Origin: JAOUEA01 sp035550775
Lineage (GTDB): Bacteria > Actinomycetota > UBA4738 > HRBIN12
NCBI GenBank assembly: GCA_035550775.1
Contig: DASZOO010000248.1
Span: 1-64,000 of the forward strand
Reading direction: 5' to 3'
Length of the DNA stretch: 64,000 nt
Shown: positions 41,925-50,851 of the stretch, one piece after another
How the letters are laid out: every line of letters starts with the position of its first letter
How positions within the stretch are numbered: position 1 is the stretch's first letter
The notes under the pieces: generated by a model
Database searches by the model: none
What the model was told of the DNA's origin: nothing
Seen by the model: the letters and a program-made list of their open reading frames with translations, nothing else
Made by a program: the position numbers and the translations under genes

Positions 41925-42623
41925 ATGCACGAGTCCGACCTGCGAGACGTCAGCTTGGTCGCGGTGACGAGCCACGAGATGCGCGCGCCGCTCGCAGCGA
42001 TCCGTGGCTTCGTGGACATGCTGCAACGCAAACGCTCCGAGCTGAGCGACGCGGAGGTGGACGAGTTCCTGCAGGTGATCGCGGTGCAGACGCAGCGACT
42101 GATCCGGCTGGCCGACGACCTGGTGACCATGGAGAGCCTGCAGGACAGCACGCTCGCGCTCGAGCACGAACCAATCGTGCTGGTGCCCGCCCTCGAGCAG
42201 CTCGTGCGACACCTGCCCGACGGCGACCGCGTCGAGGTCCGGGTGTCGGCCGATGCGCCTCCCACGATCGAGTCGGACGCGCTCCGGCTGGCACAGGTGC
42301 TCACGAACCTGCTGACGAACGCGTTGAAGTACTCGAAGGAAGGCTCCGACGTCGTCCTGGAAGCCGGGCCAGCCGGCGAAGGTTGCCTCGGCATCGCCGT
42401 GATCGACCACGGGATCGGCATCGACGCCGATGAGCGAGAGCGGGTCTTCGAGCCCTTCTATCGAACGACCGAGGGGGCCCGGTCCGGCGAGGGGTCCGGG
42501 CTCGGCCTCGCGATCGCGAGGCGTCTGGTCGAGGCGCTCGGCGGGCGGATCTCGGCCGAACCGACGCCGGGGGGAGGCACGACGTTCCGGGTCACGCTTC
42601 CGGTTCGTGCGGCGGCTCGCTGA
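41925..42623 (+). CDS. Soluble histidine kinase without a sensor domain
   Basis: A 232-residue kinase that starts almost at the H-box: His17 in VTSHEMRAPLAAIRGF. The ATPase part has VLTNLLTNALKYSKEG, DHGIGID and GSGLGLAIARRL. No membrane segment or PAS/GAF domain is present, so input must come from a partner or another protein. ATG at 41925 behind a G run. It overlaps the 3' end of the response regulator by 32 bases tail-to-tail. Confidence 0.9.
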   Translation: MHESDLRDVSLVAVTSHEMRAPLAAIRGFVDMLQRKRSELSDAEVDEFLQVIAVQTQRLIRLADDLVTMESLQDSTLALEHEPIVLVPALEQLVRHLPDGDRVEVRVSADAPPTIESDALRLAQVLTNLLTNALKYSKEGSDVVLEAGPAGEGCLGIAVIDHGIGIDADERERVFEPFYRTTEGARSGEGSGLGLAIARRLVEALGGRISAEPTPGGGTTFRVTLPVRAAAR

Positions 42624-42981
42624 GCACCCGTTCGACCGTGTCCAGCAGCGTGATCGGGCTGAACGGCTTCGTGAAGTACTCGTCGGCTCCCATCGCGATC
42701 GCTCGCTCCCGTCCTTCCTCACCGTCGGCGGTCACGATGATCACCCGCACGCCGGCCGTGAGAGGGTCCGACCGCATCTCGGACAACACCTCCGCTCCGC
42801 TCGACCCAGGGATGTTCATGTCGAGGAACACCAGGTCGGGAGGGTCGGCCCGGACCATCTCGAGCGCGCGCTGTCCGTCGGCCGCCTCCTCGATCGCGAA
42901 CCCCTCGCCCTCCAGCACGAGGCGCATCGCCTCGCGCATGGTGGGGTGGTCCTCCACGATGAGGATCCTCGCGTCGGGCAC
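42592..42981 (-). CDS. Single-domain response regulator
   Basis: A 129-residue receiver only. The acidic pair is near residue 10, Asp54 is in VFLDMNIPGSSG and Lys105 in YFTKPFSP. There is no output domain, so it must act on another protein or in a phosphorelay. GTG at 42981 with GGAAGGGG upstream. Its 3' end overlaps the convergent kinase by 32 bases. Confidence 0.92.
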   Translation of the reverse strand: MPDARILIVEDHPTMREAMRLVLEGEGFAIEEAADGQRALEMVRADPPDLVFLDMNIPGSSGAEVLSEMRSDPLTAGVRVIIVTADGEEGRERAIAMGADEYFTKPFSPITLLDTVERVLSEPPHEPEA

Positions 42982-43007
42982 CGCGACCCCTTCCGCTCCT
43001 CGCAGGA

Positions 43008-44069
43008 TCAGTCGGACAGCAGCCGGTCGGCGAAGGTCGCCGCGTCGAACGGCCTGAGGTCGTCGGCGCCTTCGCCCACCCCCACGAACCGGATCGGAAC
43101 GCCCAGCTCCTCTCGCACCGCCAACACGATGCCACCCTTCGCCGATCCGTCGGTCTTCGTCAGCACCACGCCGGTCACCTCGACGGCTTCCGTGAACGCC
43201 CTGGCCTGTGCGATCCCATTCTGCCCCGTCTGAGCGTCGAGCACGAGCAGGGTCTCGTCGACCGACGCGCCCGCCTTCTCGAGGACGCGCTTGATCTTGG
43301 CGAGCTCGTCCATCAGCGGAGCTTTCGTGTGGAGCCGGCCCGCGGTGTCGACGATCAGGACGTCGGCTCCTCGCGCGGTAGCCGACTTCACGGCGTCGAA
43401 GGCCACGGCCCCCGGATCGGCCCCGCGCTGCTGGCCCACGACGTGGGCGCCGGCTCGGGTCGCCCAGACCTCCAGCTGCTCCCCCGCCGCCGCTCGGAAC
43501 GTGTCGGCAGCGGCGAGGCTCACCTGCATCCCCTCTCCGGTGAGGCGTTTCGCGAGCTTCCCGATCGTGGTGGTCTTGCCCGTGCCGTTCACCCCCACGA
43601 CCATCACCACCCCGGGGCGCCCCGCGGGCAGGCGGAGCGATCCGTCGGGCCCGAGCACCTCGACGATCTCGTCACGGAGCAGCGTGACCGGGTCGCCGCC
43701 GCCCGCGAGGTCGGCCCTGATGCGAGCGACCAGGTCGGCCGAAGCCTTCGGCCCCACGTCGGCCTTGATCAGCAGATCCTCCAGCTCGGCCCATGTGTCC
43801 TCGCTCGGGCCGCCCTTGAACAGCCCCTTGACCCTGGCCCCCAGGCCCTCCTTGCGGAACACGCCACCGGAGGGCCCCGGCTCTCGGCGAACCGGCTCGG
43901 GCCGCTGCTCGGCCGGATGCAGATGCGTGGGGGCGCGAACGTGACCCGCGCCGGTGTGCGTCTCGCGCTCGAGCTCGCGGAGGCGGCTCCGGCGTGAGGA
44001 TCGCAGCACGACGAACCCGACGACGGCCACGACCGCGAGGATCGCGAAGACGATGACCCCTATCTCCAC
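43008..44069 (-). CDS. ftsY: SRP receptor FtsY
   Basis: A 353-residue GTPase with an N-terminal membrane helix (about 4-22) and a short acidic-basic linker, then the NG domain: GVNGTGKTTTIGKLAKRL, DTAGRLHTK and TKTDGSAKGG. It receives SRP-ribosome complexes at the membrane. GTG at 44069; TAGCCT ends 6 bases upstream, inside the smc stop region. Confidence 0.96.
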   Translation of the reverse strand: MEIGVIVFAILAVVAVVGFVVLRSSRRSRLRELERETHTGAGHVRAPTHLHPAEQRPEPVRREPGPSGGVFRKEGLGARVKGLFKGGPSEDTWAELEDLLIKADVGPKASADLVARIRADLAGGGDPVTLLRDEIVEVLGPDGSLRLPAGRPGVVMVVGVNGTGKTTTIGKLAKRLTGEGMQVSLAAADTFRAAAGEQLEVWATRAGAHVVGQQRGADPGAVAFDAVKSATARGADVLIVDTAGRLHTKAPLMDELAKIKRVLEKAGASVDETLLVLDAQTGQNGIAQARAFTEAVEVTGVVLTKTDGSAKGGIVLAVREELGVPIRFVGVGEGADDLRPFDAATFADRLLSD

Positions 44070-44081
44070 GGCCGGAGGCTA
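44070..44081 (-). promoter_or_regulatory. -10 element TAGCCT for ftsY, sharing the smc TAG stop codon
   Basis: TAGCCT at 44076-44081 (minus strand), 6 bases before GTG at 44069. Its TAG is the smc stop codon (44079-44081). Confidence 0.5.
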
Positions 44082-47000
44082 GCCGACCGGCTCGTCCTGC
44101 GGCACCTCGATCACCGGCTCGTCGTCGGCGGAGGTCTGCGGGGCGAACGCGGCGGCGGCGGCCTCACGCTCGCCCTCGAGCCGGGCATCGGTCTCGAGCG
44201 GTGTCGGGTGGTCGAACCGCTGCGCCACGACCTTCGTCGTACCGTCCTTGTTCAAGGAGATGCCGTACATCATGGCGGCGATCTCCATCGTGCGCTTCTG
44301 GTGGGTGACGATGAGCACCTGGGATTCGCGCGCGAACCCCTCGACCAGACGCAGGAACCGGTGCAGGTTCACGTCGTCGAGCGCCGGCTCCACCTCGTCC
44401 ATCAGGTAGAAGGGCGACGGCCGGGCGGTGAAGATGGCGAACAGGAAGGCCATGGCCGTGAGCGAACGCTCCCCCCCCGAGAGCAGGGAGATGCGCTTCA
44501 CGCGCTTGCGTCCGGGGCTCGCCTCGATCTCGATGCCGCTGGTGAGCGGCTCGGAGGGGTCGGTCAGGACGAGCCGGCCCGACCCGCCGGGGAACAGGTC
44601 CGCCACGAGCAGCTCGAACTGCGAGGCGACGTCGCGGTAGGCGGTCGTGAACGTGTCCTCGATCTCGCGGTCCACCTGCGAGATCACCCCGAGCAGGTCC
44701 CGGCGAGCCCGCTTCACGTCGTCGAGCTCTCGAGCCATGAAGTCGTGGCGCTCCTGCAACGCCTCGAATTCACCGGAGGCGAGCAGGTTCACACGGCCGA
44801 GCAGCGCGAGGCGTCGCTGGACGAGCTCGGAGCGCTTCTCGAATGCCTCGACGGAGTCCTCGTCGGACAGTTCCGAGACGAGCATCTGCGGATCGGCTTG
44901 GTGGCCCTCGCGGATCAGACGCTCGGCATCACGGATGCGTCGCTCGATGTCGCCTCTGGTCCGGTCGTCCTCCTCGTAGACCTCGCGCAGCCGTTCGAGC
45001 TGATTCGACGCATCGCGCCATGCCTTGTTGACGGAGGCCTCGCGCTCGGCGATCTCGCGCTCGGCCGTGGCGGCCGCGTCTCGCTGCCGACTCGCTTCGG
45101 TGGCCGCCGCCTCGGCTCGGGTGGCCTCGGCCTCGGCAGCCACGCGGGCGGCCTCGGCCGACTCGAGCGCGGCGCGCATCGCGACGGGATCGTGGGCGGA
45201 CAGCTCCTCGCGCTCGGCCCGCAGCGTGGCGAGCCGGACGTCGTGCGCCGAGCGGTCTCGGCGGAGCGTCTCGACGGACACCCGAGCCGAGATCGGCGGC
45301 TGCGGCACGGGCGGGAGGTCGGGCATCGTGTCGACGTCGACCGGGGCCAGCGCGGCGAGTCGTTCCCGGGCGATCGCCACGGACTCGTCGAGCGCCGCCA
45401 TGCGCTGAGCGTGCAGCTCCTCCTCCGTCCGCAGGCCTGCCGAGGTGCGCTCGAGCCCGGCCAGCCGCTCCGCCACCGCCGTGATCTCGGCGTCCGCTGC
45501 CTCGATCTGCTCGCGCAGGAAGTCGACCTCGCTCGCGATCTCGTCGAGGCGCTCCCGCTTCGGGCCCAAGGCGTTGACCGTCGCGGAGAGGTCGTGGGCC
45601 ACGACCTGCAGCTCGGCCTTGATCTCGCGAGCCCTCGCGTCGGCTTCCTTCGCGGTGTGGATCACCGCCGGACCGACGAGCACCCCCTCGGGCGTCACGA
45701 ACGACGCCGATGGGTGCTGGCGTTGCTTCTCGGCGGCCTCGGCGATGTCGGCGGCGAGGTAGACGTCTCGGAGCACCGTGCTCGCGATGCCCCTGGCCGC
45801 CGGCTCGGCCTCGACGGCGGCGAGGAGCTTGCGTTCGCCCTTCAGCCCGAGCGGCACGGGGCCGCCGGATGCGATCGCCAGGATCGCCCCGTCGCCGTCG
45901 GGAGCGTCCGCGAGCGCGCGCTCGCCGTCGTCGTAGACGACCGCGTCGGCCAGGGGCCCCAGCGCCGCGACGAGCGCGCGCTCGAGACCGGCCTCGACCC
46001 TCACGAGATCCCTCAGCAAGCCGACCGCCCGGCGCCTGTGTCCCTCGAGGAACCGTGACCCGGCCGTCTCCTCGATGTCCCGGCGTCTCGCATCGAGCAG
46101 ATCGCGGCGGGCCTCGTGACGCCGACGCACGTCGTCGAGCTGCTCGATCTTGTCGGCGAGGCCGCGACGCTCCGATTCGAGGGCGGCGAGCTTGTCGTTC
46201 ATGGGCGCCGACTGATCGTCGAACGTCTCGATCTCACCCTCGAGCCCGGCGCGCTCCGCGTCGAGCTCCGCGATGCGCTCGCGCACCGACGCCAGGGCGG
46301 CCGCGACGCGCTCACGCTCACGCTCGCTCGACGTGAGCGCGCGCTCGAGCGCGTCGACCTCTGCGCGTCGCCCGGCCGCTTCCTCGCCGGCTCGGCGACG
46401 GAGCTCCTCGATGCGGCTGCGATCCCGCTCCGCCTGGCGGAACGCACCCTCCGCCTCCTCGAGCTCACGTTCGTGCTTCGCGAGCTCGTCGACCACCCCG
46501 GCGAGCTCGGCCTCGACGCGGGCGATCTCGTCGTTGACCGCATCGACCCGGACCGCGCGCGTGGCCTGCGAGGCGAGCTGTTCGCGCGCGGCCGCCTCGC
46601 GCTCCACCGCCTCCCGCAACGCCGATCCGGCCCGGCGACGATCCTCGGCGGTGCGGCGCGCCGTCAGCTCAGCGTCGGCGAGGGCGCTCGACGCGGCCGC
46701 GCGGGCATCGGCCGCCTCGAGCACGTCATCGTCGAGCGCATCGAGCCGCTCGCGCGCCGAGATCCGCTCGTCGAGGCCGCGCTGCCAGCCCTCCGCCCGC
46801 CGTTCGCGCTCTCGCTGCAGGGCGCGCAGCCGGGCGGCCGCGAGCTTGCGCGACAGGCTCTCGGCCTCGGCCGTGAGTGCCTCGTGCTTCTTGGCCATCT
46901 CGGCCTGCTGCTGCAGCGGCTTCAGCTGACGTCGAAGCTCCGAGAGCACGTCGGCGAGCCGGAGCAGGTCCTGATCGAGGTTCCCGAGCTTGCGCTCGGC

Positions 47001-47528
47001 ACGCTCCTTCCGACGGCGGTGCTTGGCGATGCCAGCGGCTTCCTCGATGTACCGACGGCGCTCCTCCGGCTTGGCGAGCAGGACCTCCTCGAGCTGTCCC
47101 TGGCCGACCACCGTGTGCAGGGCCCGGCCGATACCCGTTTCCGAGAGCAGCTCCTGCACGTCGAGCAGGCGCACGACCTGGCCGTTGATGCGGTACTCGG
47201 AGTCGCCGGATCGGAAGATCGTGCGCGCGACCTCGATCTCGCTCATCGGCACCGGGATCTTGCCCGCCGCGTTGTCGATCACGAGCTTCACCTCGGCCAT
47301 GCCGAGAGCCGGCCGCGAGGGCGTGCCCGCGAAGATCACATCGGCCATGTGCCCACCGCGCAGCGACCGGGCGCCCTGTTCACCCAGCACCCAACTGATC
47401 GCGTCGACGAGGTTGGACTTGCCGGAACCGTTGGGGCCCACGATGACCGAGATGCCCGGGATGAACTCGAGCACCGTCTTGTCCGCGAACGACTTGAAGC
47501 CGCGGATGGCTATCGACCTGAGGAACAT
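44079..47528 (-). CDS. smc: Chromosome segregation ATPase SMC
   Basis: A 1149-residue condensin subunit. N-terminal Walker A is IVGPNGSGKSNL (Lys37). Long coiled coils (about 165-500 and 670-990) flank a hinge near 500-650, and the C-terminal head has LSGGERSLTAMAFLFAI and YLMDEVEPALDD. It organises and segregates the chromosome with ScpAB, whose genes are not here. ATG at 47528. Upstream of ftsY, as in many bacteria. Confidence 0.97.
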   Translation of the reverse strand: MFLRSIAIRGFKSFADKTVLEFIPGISVIVGPNGSGKSNLVDAISWVLGEQGARSLRGGHMADVIFAGTPSRPALGMAEVKLVIDNAAGKIPVPMSEIEVARTIFRSGDSEYRINGQVVRLLDVQELLSETGIGRALHTVVGQGQLEEVLLAKPEERRRYIEEAAGIAKHRRRKERAERKLGNLDQDLLRLADVLSELRRQLKPLQQQAEMAKKHEALTAEAESLSRKLAAARLRALQRERERRAEGWQRGLDERISARERLDALDDDVLEAADARAAASSALADAELTARRTAEDRRRAGSALREAVEREAAAREQLASQATRAVRVDAVNDEIARVEAELAGVVDELAKHERELEEAEGAFRQAERDRSRIEELRRRAGEEAAGRRAEVDALERALTSSERERERVAAALASVRERIAELDAERAGLEGEIETFDDQSAPMNDKLAALESERRGLADKIEQLDDVRRRHEARRDLLDARRRDIEETAGSRFLEGHRRRAVGLLRDLVRVEAGLERALVAALGPLADAVVYDDGERALADAPDGDGAILAIASGGPVPLGLKGERKLLAAVEAEPAARGIASTVLRDVYLAADIAEAAEKQRQHPSASFVTPEGVLVGPAVIHTAKEADARAREIKAELQVVAHDLSATVNALGPKRERLDEIASEVDFLREQIEAADAEITAVAERLAGLERTSAGLRTEEELHAQRMAALDESVAIARERLAALAPVDVDTMPDLPPVPQPPISARVSVETLRRDRSAHDVRLATLRAEREELSAHDPVAMRAALESAEAARVAAEAEATRAEAAATEASRQRDAAATAEREIAEREASVNKAWRDASNQLERLREVYEEDDRTRGDIERRIRDAERLIREGHQADPQMLVSELSDEDSVEAFEKRSELVQRRLALLGRVNLLASGEFEALQERHDFMARELDDVKRARRDLLGVISQVDREIEDTFTTAYRDVASQFELLVADLFPGGSGRLVLTDPSEPLTSGIEIEASPGRKRVKRISLLSGGERSLTAMAFLFAIFTARPSPFYLMDEVEPALDDVNLHRFLRLVEGFARESQVLIVTHQKRTMEIAAMMYGISLNKDGTTKVVAQRFDHPTPLETDARLEGEREAAAAAFAPQTSADDEPVIEVPQDEPVG

Positions 47529-47543
47529 CTGCAGCGGATGCTA
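47529..47543 (-). promoter_or_regulatory. -10 element TAGCAT for smc, near-leaderless
   Basis: TAGCAT at 47538-47543 (minus strand), 9 bases before ATG at 47528. No clear Shine-Dalgarno sequence lies between. Confidence 0.45.
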
Positions 47544-47576
47544 ACAGGCTTGTGATTCTGGATGTCTCAAGGTGGG

Positions 47577-47855
47577 CTAGCCAACGACGCGGAAACCGCG
47601 TTCCCCCGTGGCCGGCATCTCGCGAACCTCGACCGAGTCCACCCGAGCCGACGGCGGGCCCTCGCGACACCACCTCACCATGGCGTCGACGACGTCCGAT
47701 GTCCCCTCGAACTCGGCCTCGACGAGCCCGTCGGGGGTGTTCCGTACCCGCCCGCTCACGCCGAGCGCCCGAGCGCGCTCGGCGCACGTCGATCGGAAGA
47801 ACACGCCTTGCACCCTGCCGCGCACCTCGACCTGCACCCTGCGCACGTCGGTCAT
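47577..47855 (-). CDS. acyP: Acylphosphatase
   Basis: A 92-residue enzyme that hydrolyses acyl phosphates. The catalytic Arg and Asn are in GRVQGVFFRSTCAERA and GRVRNTPDGLVEAEFEG. ATG at 47855, divergent from pncA. Confidence 0.94.
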   Translation of the reverse strand: MTDVRRVQVEVRGRVQGVFFRSTCAERARALGVSGRVRNTPDGLVEAEFEGTSDVVDAMVRWCREGPPSARVDSVEVREMPATGERGFRVVG

Positions 47856-47894
47856 CGTGCCACCGAGAGGTCCGAGGCGCCTCGGCGGGTCGGG

Positions 47895-47908
47895 TACCCT
47901 GGCCGGCG
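47895..47908 (+). promoter_or_regulatory. -10 element TACCCT, leaderless pncA start
   Basis: TACCCT at 47895-47900, 8 bases before ATG at 47909, no Shine-Dalgarno sequence. Confidence 0.45.
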
Positions 47909-48496
47909 ATGGTCACCTACGACGCCCGCACCGCTCTGCTCGTCGTCGACGTCCAGAACGATTTCGCCGACCCTACCGGCAGCCTCTACGTCGAAGGGGG
48001 CGAACAGATCGTGCCGATCGTGAACGCCGAGGTCGAGGCCGCTCGGGCCGCCGGAGCCCACGTCGTCTACACGCAAGACTGGCACCCCGAACACACACCC
48101 CACTTCCAGCGAGACGGCGGCATCTGGCCGGTGCACTGTGTGGCGAACACCCACGGCGCCGAGTTCCACCCCGACCTCGAGGTGGCCGATCATCAGATCG
48201 TGCGGAAGGGCCACGACGGGCGCGACGGGTACTCCGGGTTCAGCGTCCGCGACCCGCTCTCGGGCGAGCGTGGCGACACCGTGCTGCACGAGATGCTCAC
48301 GGCCGCGGGGGTCGAGCGCCTCGTGATCTGCGGGCTCGCCACCGACTACTGCGTGGTCGAGACGGTGCTCGATGCGCGGATGCTCGGCTATCCGGTCACC
48401 GTGCTCACCGAGGCGGTGCGCGCGGTCGGCCTGCAGCCCGGCGACGGGGACGCGGCGCTCTCACGCATGCGCGACGCGGGCGCCGAGCTGATCTGA
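47909..48496 (+). CDS. pncA: Nicotinamidase
   Basis: A 195-residue isochorismatase-fold amidase converting nicotinamide to nicotinate in NAD salvage. The catalytic set is Asp14 (VVDVQNDF), Lys100 and Cys148 (GLATDYCVVETVLDA). Metal ligands are in QDWHPEHTPHF and WPVHCV. ATG at 47909 placed by the -10 element. It converges on mutM. Confidence 0.94.
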   Translation: MVTYDARTALLVVDVQNDFADPTGSLYVEGGEQIVPIVNAEVEAARAAGAHVVYTQDWHPEHTPHFQRDGGIWPVHCVANTHGAEFHPDLEVADHQIVRKGHDGRDGYSGFSVRDPLSGERGDTVLHEMLTAAGVERLVICGLATDYCVVETVLDARMLGYPVTVLTEAVRAVGLQPGDGDAALSRMRDAGAELI

Positions 48497-48506
48497 GTTC
48501 GACCGG

Positions 48507-49349
48507 TCAGCTCTGGCACTGCGGGCAGTAGAAGGAGCTGCGCTGGGAGATCTTCACGCTCTCGATCGGGGTGCGGCATCGGCGGCAGGGGAGCCCGAGC
48601 CGCCCGTACACCTTGAGCTCCGCCCGATACCCACCGGGTTCCCCGAACAGGTCGACGTAGGCCTCGTCATCGAGCGTGGTCCCCCGGAGCTTGATCGCGT
48701 CCTGCAGCACCTCTTGGATGGCGCGGTACAGGCGGCGCACCTCTTGCGAGGACAGGGCGTCGCTCATGCGGTCGTACCTGATGCCGGCATGGAACAGCAC
48801 CTCGTCCGAGTAGATGTTGCCGAGGCCCGAGATGAACTTCTGATCCATCAGCAGCTGCTTCATCTTCGATGCGCGATCGGCGAGCAGGTACTGGAACGTG
48901 GGCCAGGTGAAGACCTGATCGAGGGGGTCGATCGCCAGGTGCTGCAGCTCCTTGACCTTGCCGAGCTCATCGGCCGAGGTCACGAACAGCTCCCCGAACG
49001 TGCGCGGATCGACGTAGCGCAGGTCACCCCGATGCTGGAACGTGAGCACGACCTGCGTGTGTGCCGGCAGAGCCACCCGCCCCGTGCCCCGCTGGAACCG
49101 GCCGCTCATGCCGAAGTGCGCGACGAGCACGTCCTGGGAGTCGAGCGTGATGAGGATGTACTTGCCTCGGCGCTCGACCCTCGTGATCTTGTGGCCGACG
49201 AGCCGTGACGTGAAGTCCCTCCGCGTCTTGTGACGTCGGATCACGCGCATGGCGTTCTTCGATCCCTTGACCTCGGCCTCCTTGATGCGCAGGCCGACGA
49301 CGTCCTTCTCGAGATCGCGGCGCATCACTTCGACTTCAGGCAGCTCCAC
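48507..49349 (-). CDS. mutM: Formamidopyrimidine-DNA glycosylase MutM with an altered N-terminus
   Basis: A 280-residue Fpg-family glycosylase for oxidised purines. The rest of the site looks normal: ELPEVEV at the start, Lys in the ERRGKYILI hairpin, the H2TH region, and a zinc finger (CRRCRTPIESVKISQRSSFY plus CPQC). The protein begins Met-Glu-Leu-Pro-Glu, however, so the N-terminal Pro that forms the Schiff base in Fpg is missing. GTG at 49349 overlaps rnc by 14 bases behind a G-rich ribosome-binding site; no in-frame alternative restores the Pro. Confidence 0.9.
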   Translation of the reverse strand: MELPEVEVMRRDLEKDVVGLRIKEAEVKGSKNAMRVIRRHKTRRDFTSRLVGHKITRVERRGKYILITLDSQDVLVAHFGMSGRFQRGTGRVALPAHTQVVLTFQHRGDLRYVDPRTFGELFVTSADELGKVKELQHLAIDPLDQVFTWPTFQYLLADRASKMKQLLMDQKFISGLGNIYSDEVLFHAGIRYDRMSDALSSQEVRRLYRAIQEVLQDAIKLRGTTLDDEAYVDLFGEPGGYRAELKVYGRLGLPCRRCRTPIESVKISQRSSFYCPQCQS

Positions 49350-50130
49350 CCTGTTCCCCCCTGACGGAGGCCTCGGTGCCCGGCGAGAGTCGCTCGGAGA
49401 TGCGCGCGTACGCCTCCGCCGCCGCCCGCTGCTCGGCCTCCTTCTTCGACCGGCCGACGCCGGTGCCCATGGGCTCGCCGCCGAGATGCACGGTGGCCGT
49501 GAATTCCTTCTCGTGGTCCGGACCACGTTCCTCGAGCCGGTACTCGGGCATGGATCGCAACGCCTGGGAGGCCAGCTCCTGCAGGATCGTCTTGTAGTCG
49601 CGGTCCCCTTCGCCACGCACGTAGGCCTGCATGCGCGGGCGGAACAAGCGCTCGATCAGCTCCGTCACGACCGCGAGCCCACGGTCGAGGTAGATCGCCC
49701 CGAACACCGCCTCGAGAGCGTCGGCCAGGATCGAGGACTTGTCGCGACCACCGCTCTGCTCCTCCCCCTTGCCGAGCAGCACGACATCGCCGAGCCCGAG
49801 TGAGCGCGCCACATCGGCCAGGGCGGCCATGTTCACGATCGCCGCGCGGAGCTTCGCGAGCGCCCCTTCCGGCAACTCCGGGTACTCGGCGTAGGCCATG
49901 TCGGTGACGACCAGTCCGAGCACGGAGTCGCCCAGGAACTCCAGCCGTTCGTTCGTCACGGTCAGGCCGCGCTCGAACGCGAACGAGCGGTGCGTGAGCG
50001 CGGCCTCGCGCACGGTCGGGTCTGCGAACACCACCCCGAGCGCCGCATCGAGTGACTCGAGGGGCCTGATCGCCCCGGCCGGACCGTCGGCCTGTGCCCC
50101 GCCCCGGGCGTCGGCCTGCGCATCGGCCAC
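49336..50130 (-). CDS. rnc: Ribonuclease III
   Basis: A 264-residue dsRNA endonuclease that processes rRNA precursors. The nuclease signature is NERLEFLGDSVLGLV, with further acids in KSSILADALEAVFGAIYLD. A dsRNA-binding domain follows (DYKTILQELASQ, GRSKKEAEQRAA). GTG at 50130, 6 bases after the rpmF stop. The N-terminal 20 residues are low-complexity. Confidence 0.95.
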   Translation of the reverse strand: MADAQADARGGAQADGPAGAIRPLESLDAALGVVFADPTVREAALTHRSFAFERGLTVTNERLEFLGDSVLGLVVTDMAYAEYPELPEGALAKLRAAIVNMAALADVARSLGLGDVVLLGKGEEQSGGRDKSSILADALEAVFGAIYLDRGLAVVTELIERLFRPRMQAYVRGEGDRDYKTILQELASQALRSMPEYRLEERGPDHEKEFTATVHLGGEPMGTGVGRSKKEAEQRAAAEAYARISERLSPGTEASVRGEQGGAA

Positions 50131-50136
50131 GATCGG

Positions 50137-50313
50137 TTACTCGACCTCGAGCGCTTGCCGGCCGGCGTAGTAGCCGCAGTTCGCGCAGACGCGGTGCGAC
50201 AGCTTCGGCTGCTTGCACCTGGGGCATTCCGCATAGGCGGGAGCCGAGGCCTTCCAGTTCGCCGCACGTTTGTGGCCGCGCGACCTGCTCTGCTTCTTCT
50301 TGGGAACCGCCAT
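50137..50313 (-). CDS. rpmF: 50S ribosomal protein L32
   Basis: A 58-residue zinc-ribbon ribosomal protein: MAVPKKKQSRSRGHKR, then CPRC and CANC pairs. ATG at 50313 with AAGGAG upstream. It follows DUF177 in the usual order. Confidence 0.96.
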   Translation of the reverse strand: MAVPKKKQSRSRGHKRAANWKASAPAYAECPRCKQPKLSHRVCANCGYYAGRQALEVE

Positions 50314-50338
50314 CGTGTCGCTCCTTCGTTCGTCTCGT

Positions 50339-50851
50339 TCAGTGCTCGTCGAGCATGGGAGCCAGCCGCTCGAGGGCCGCCCATCTCGGATCGGTCTCGG
50401 CGTGACCGGGACACTCCCCCAGGTTCCGATCGCCACCGCACACCGAGCACAGGCCCAGGCAGTCGGCACGGCACAGCGGCGAGAACGGCAGTTCGACCCC
50501 GATCGCGTCGCGGACCATCTGCTCGAGGTCGAGGGACCCTTCGGGGTCGAGGAGGTAGTCGTCGGAATCGGGCTCGGGCTCGGGCACGAACATCTCGTGG
50601 ACCTGCACCTCGAACGGCCGTTCCAGCTCGGTGAGGCACCGGGCGCATCGCAGCGCGAACGTGCCTCGAAGCGTTGCCGTCACGAGGATACCCTCCACGA
50701 GGGCCTCGAGCAGCAGGTCCCCTTCGACCGGCACATCGTCGCGAAGGCGGGCCAGCTCGGTGCCAAGACCCTCGATCGTGCCCGCGACGTGCTGCTCCCT
50801 GGAGCTGCCGGGGTGCCCGGACAGATCTCGAACGTCGACCGCCTCGATCAT
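50339..50851 (-). CDS. DUF177 (YceD-like) protein
   Basis: A 170-residue protein with the DUF177 pattern: CARCLTELERPFEV and LCRADCLGLCSVCGG plus GECPGH, a Cys-rich region that may bind metal. It is linked to 23S rRNA processing or L32 supply in plants and bacteria. ATG at 50851 overlaps the sepIVA-like stop as ATGA. Confidence 0.92.
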   Translation of the reverse strand: MIEAVDVRDLSGHPGSSREQHVAGTIEGLGTELARLRDDVPVEGDLLLEALVEGILVTATLRGTFALRCARCLTELERPFEVQVHEMFVPEPEPDSDDYLLDPEGSLDLEQMVRDAIGVELPFSPLCRADCLGLCSVCGGDRNLGECPGHAETDPRWAALERLAPMLDEH

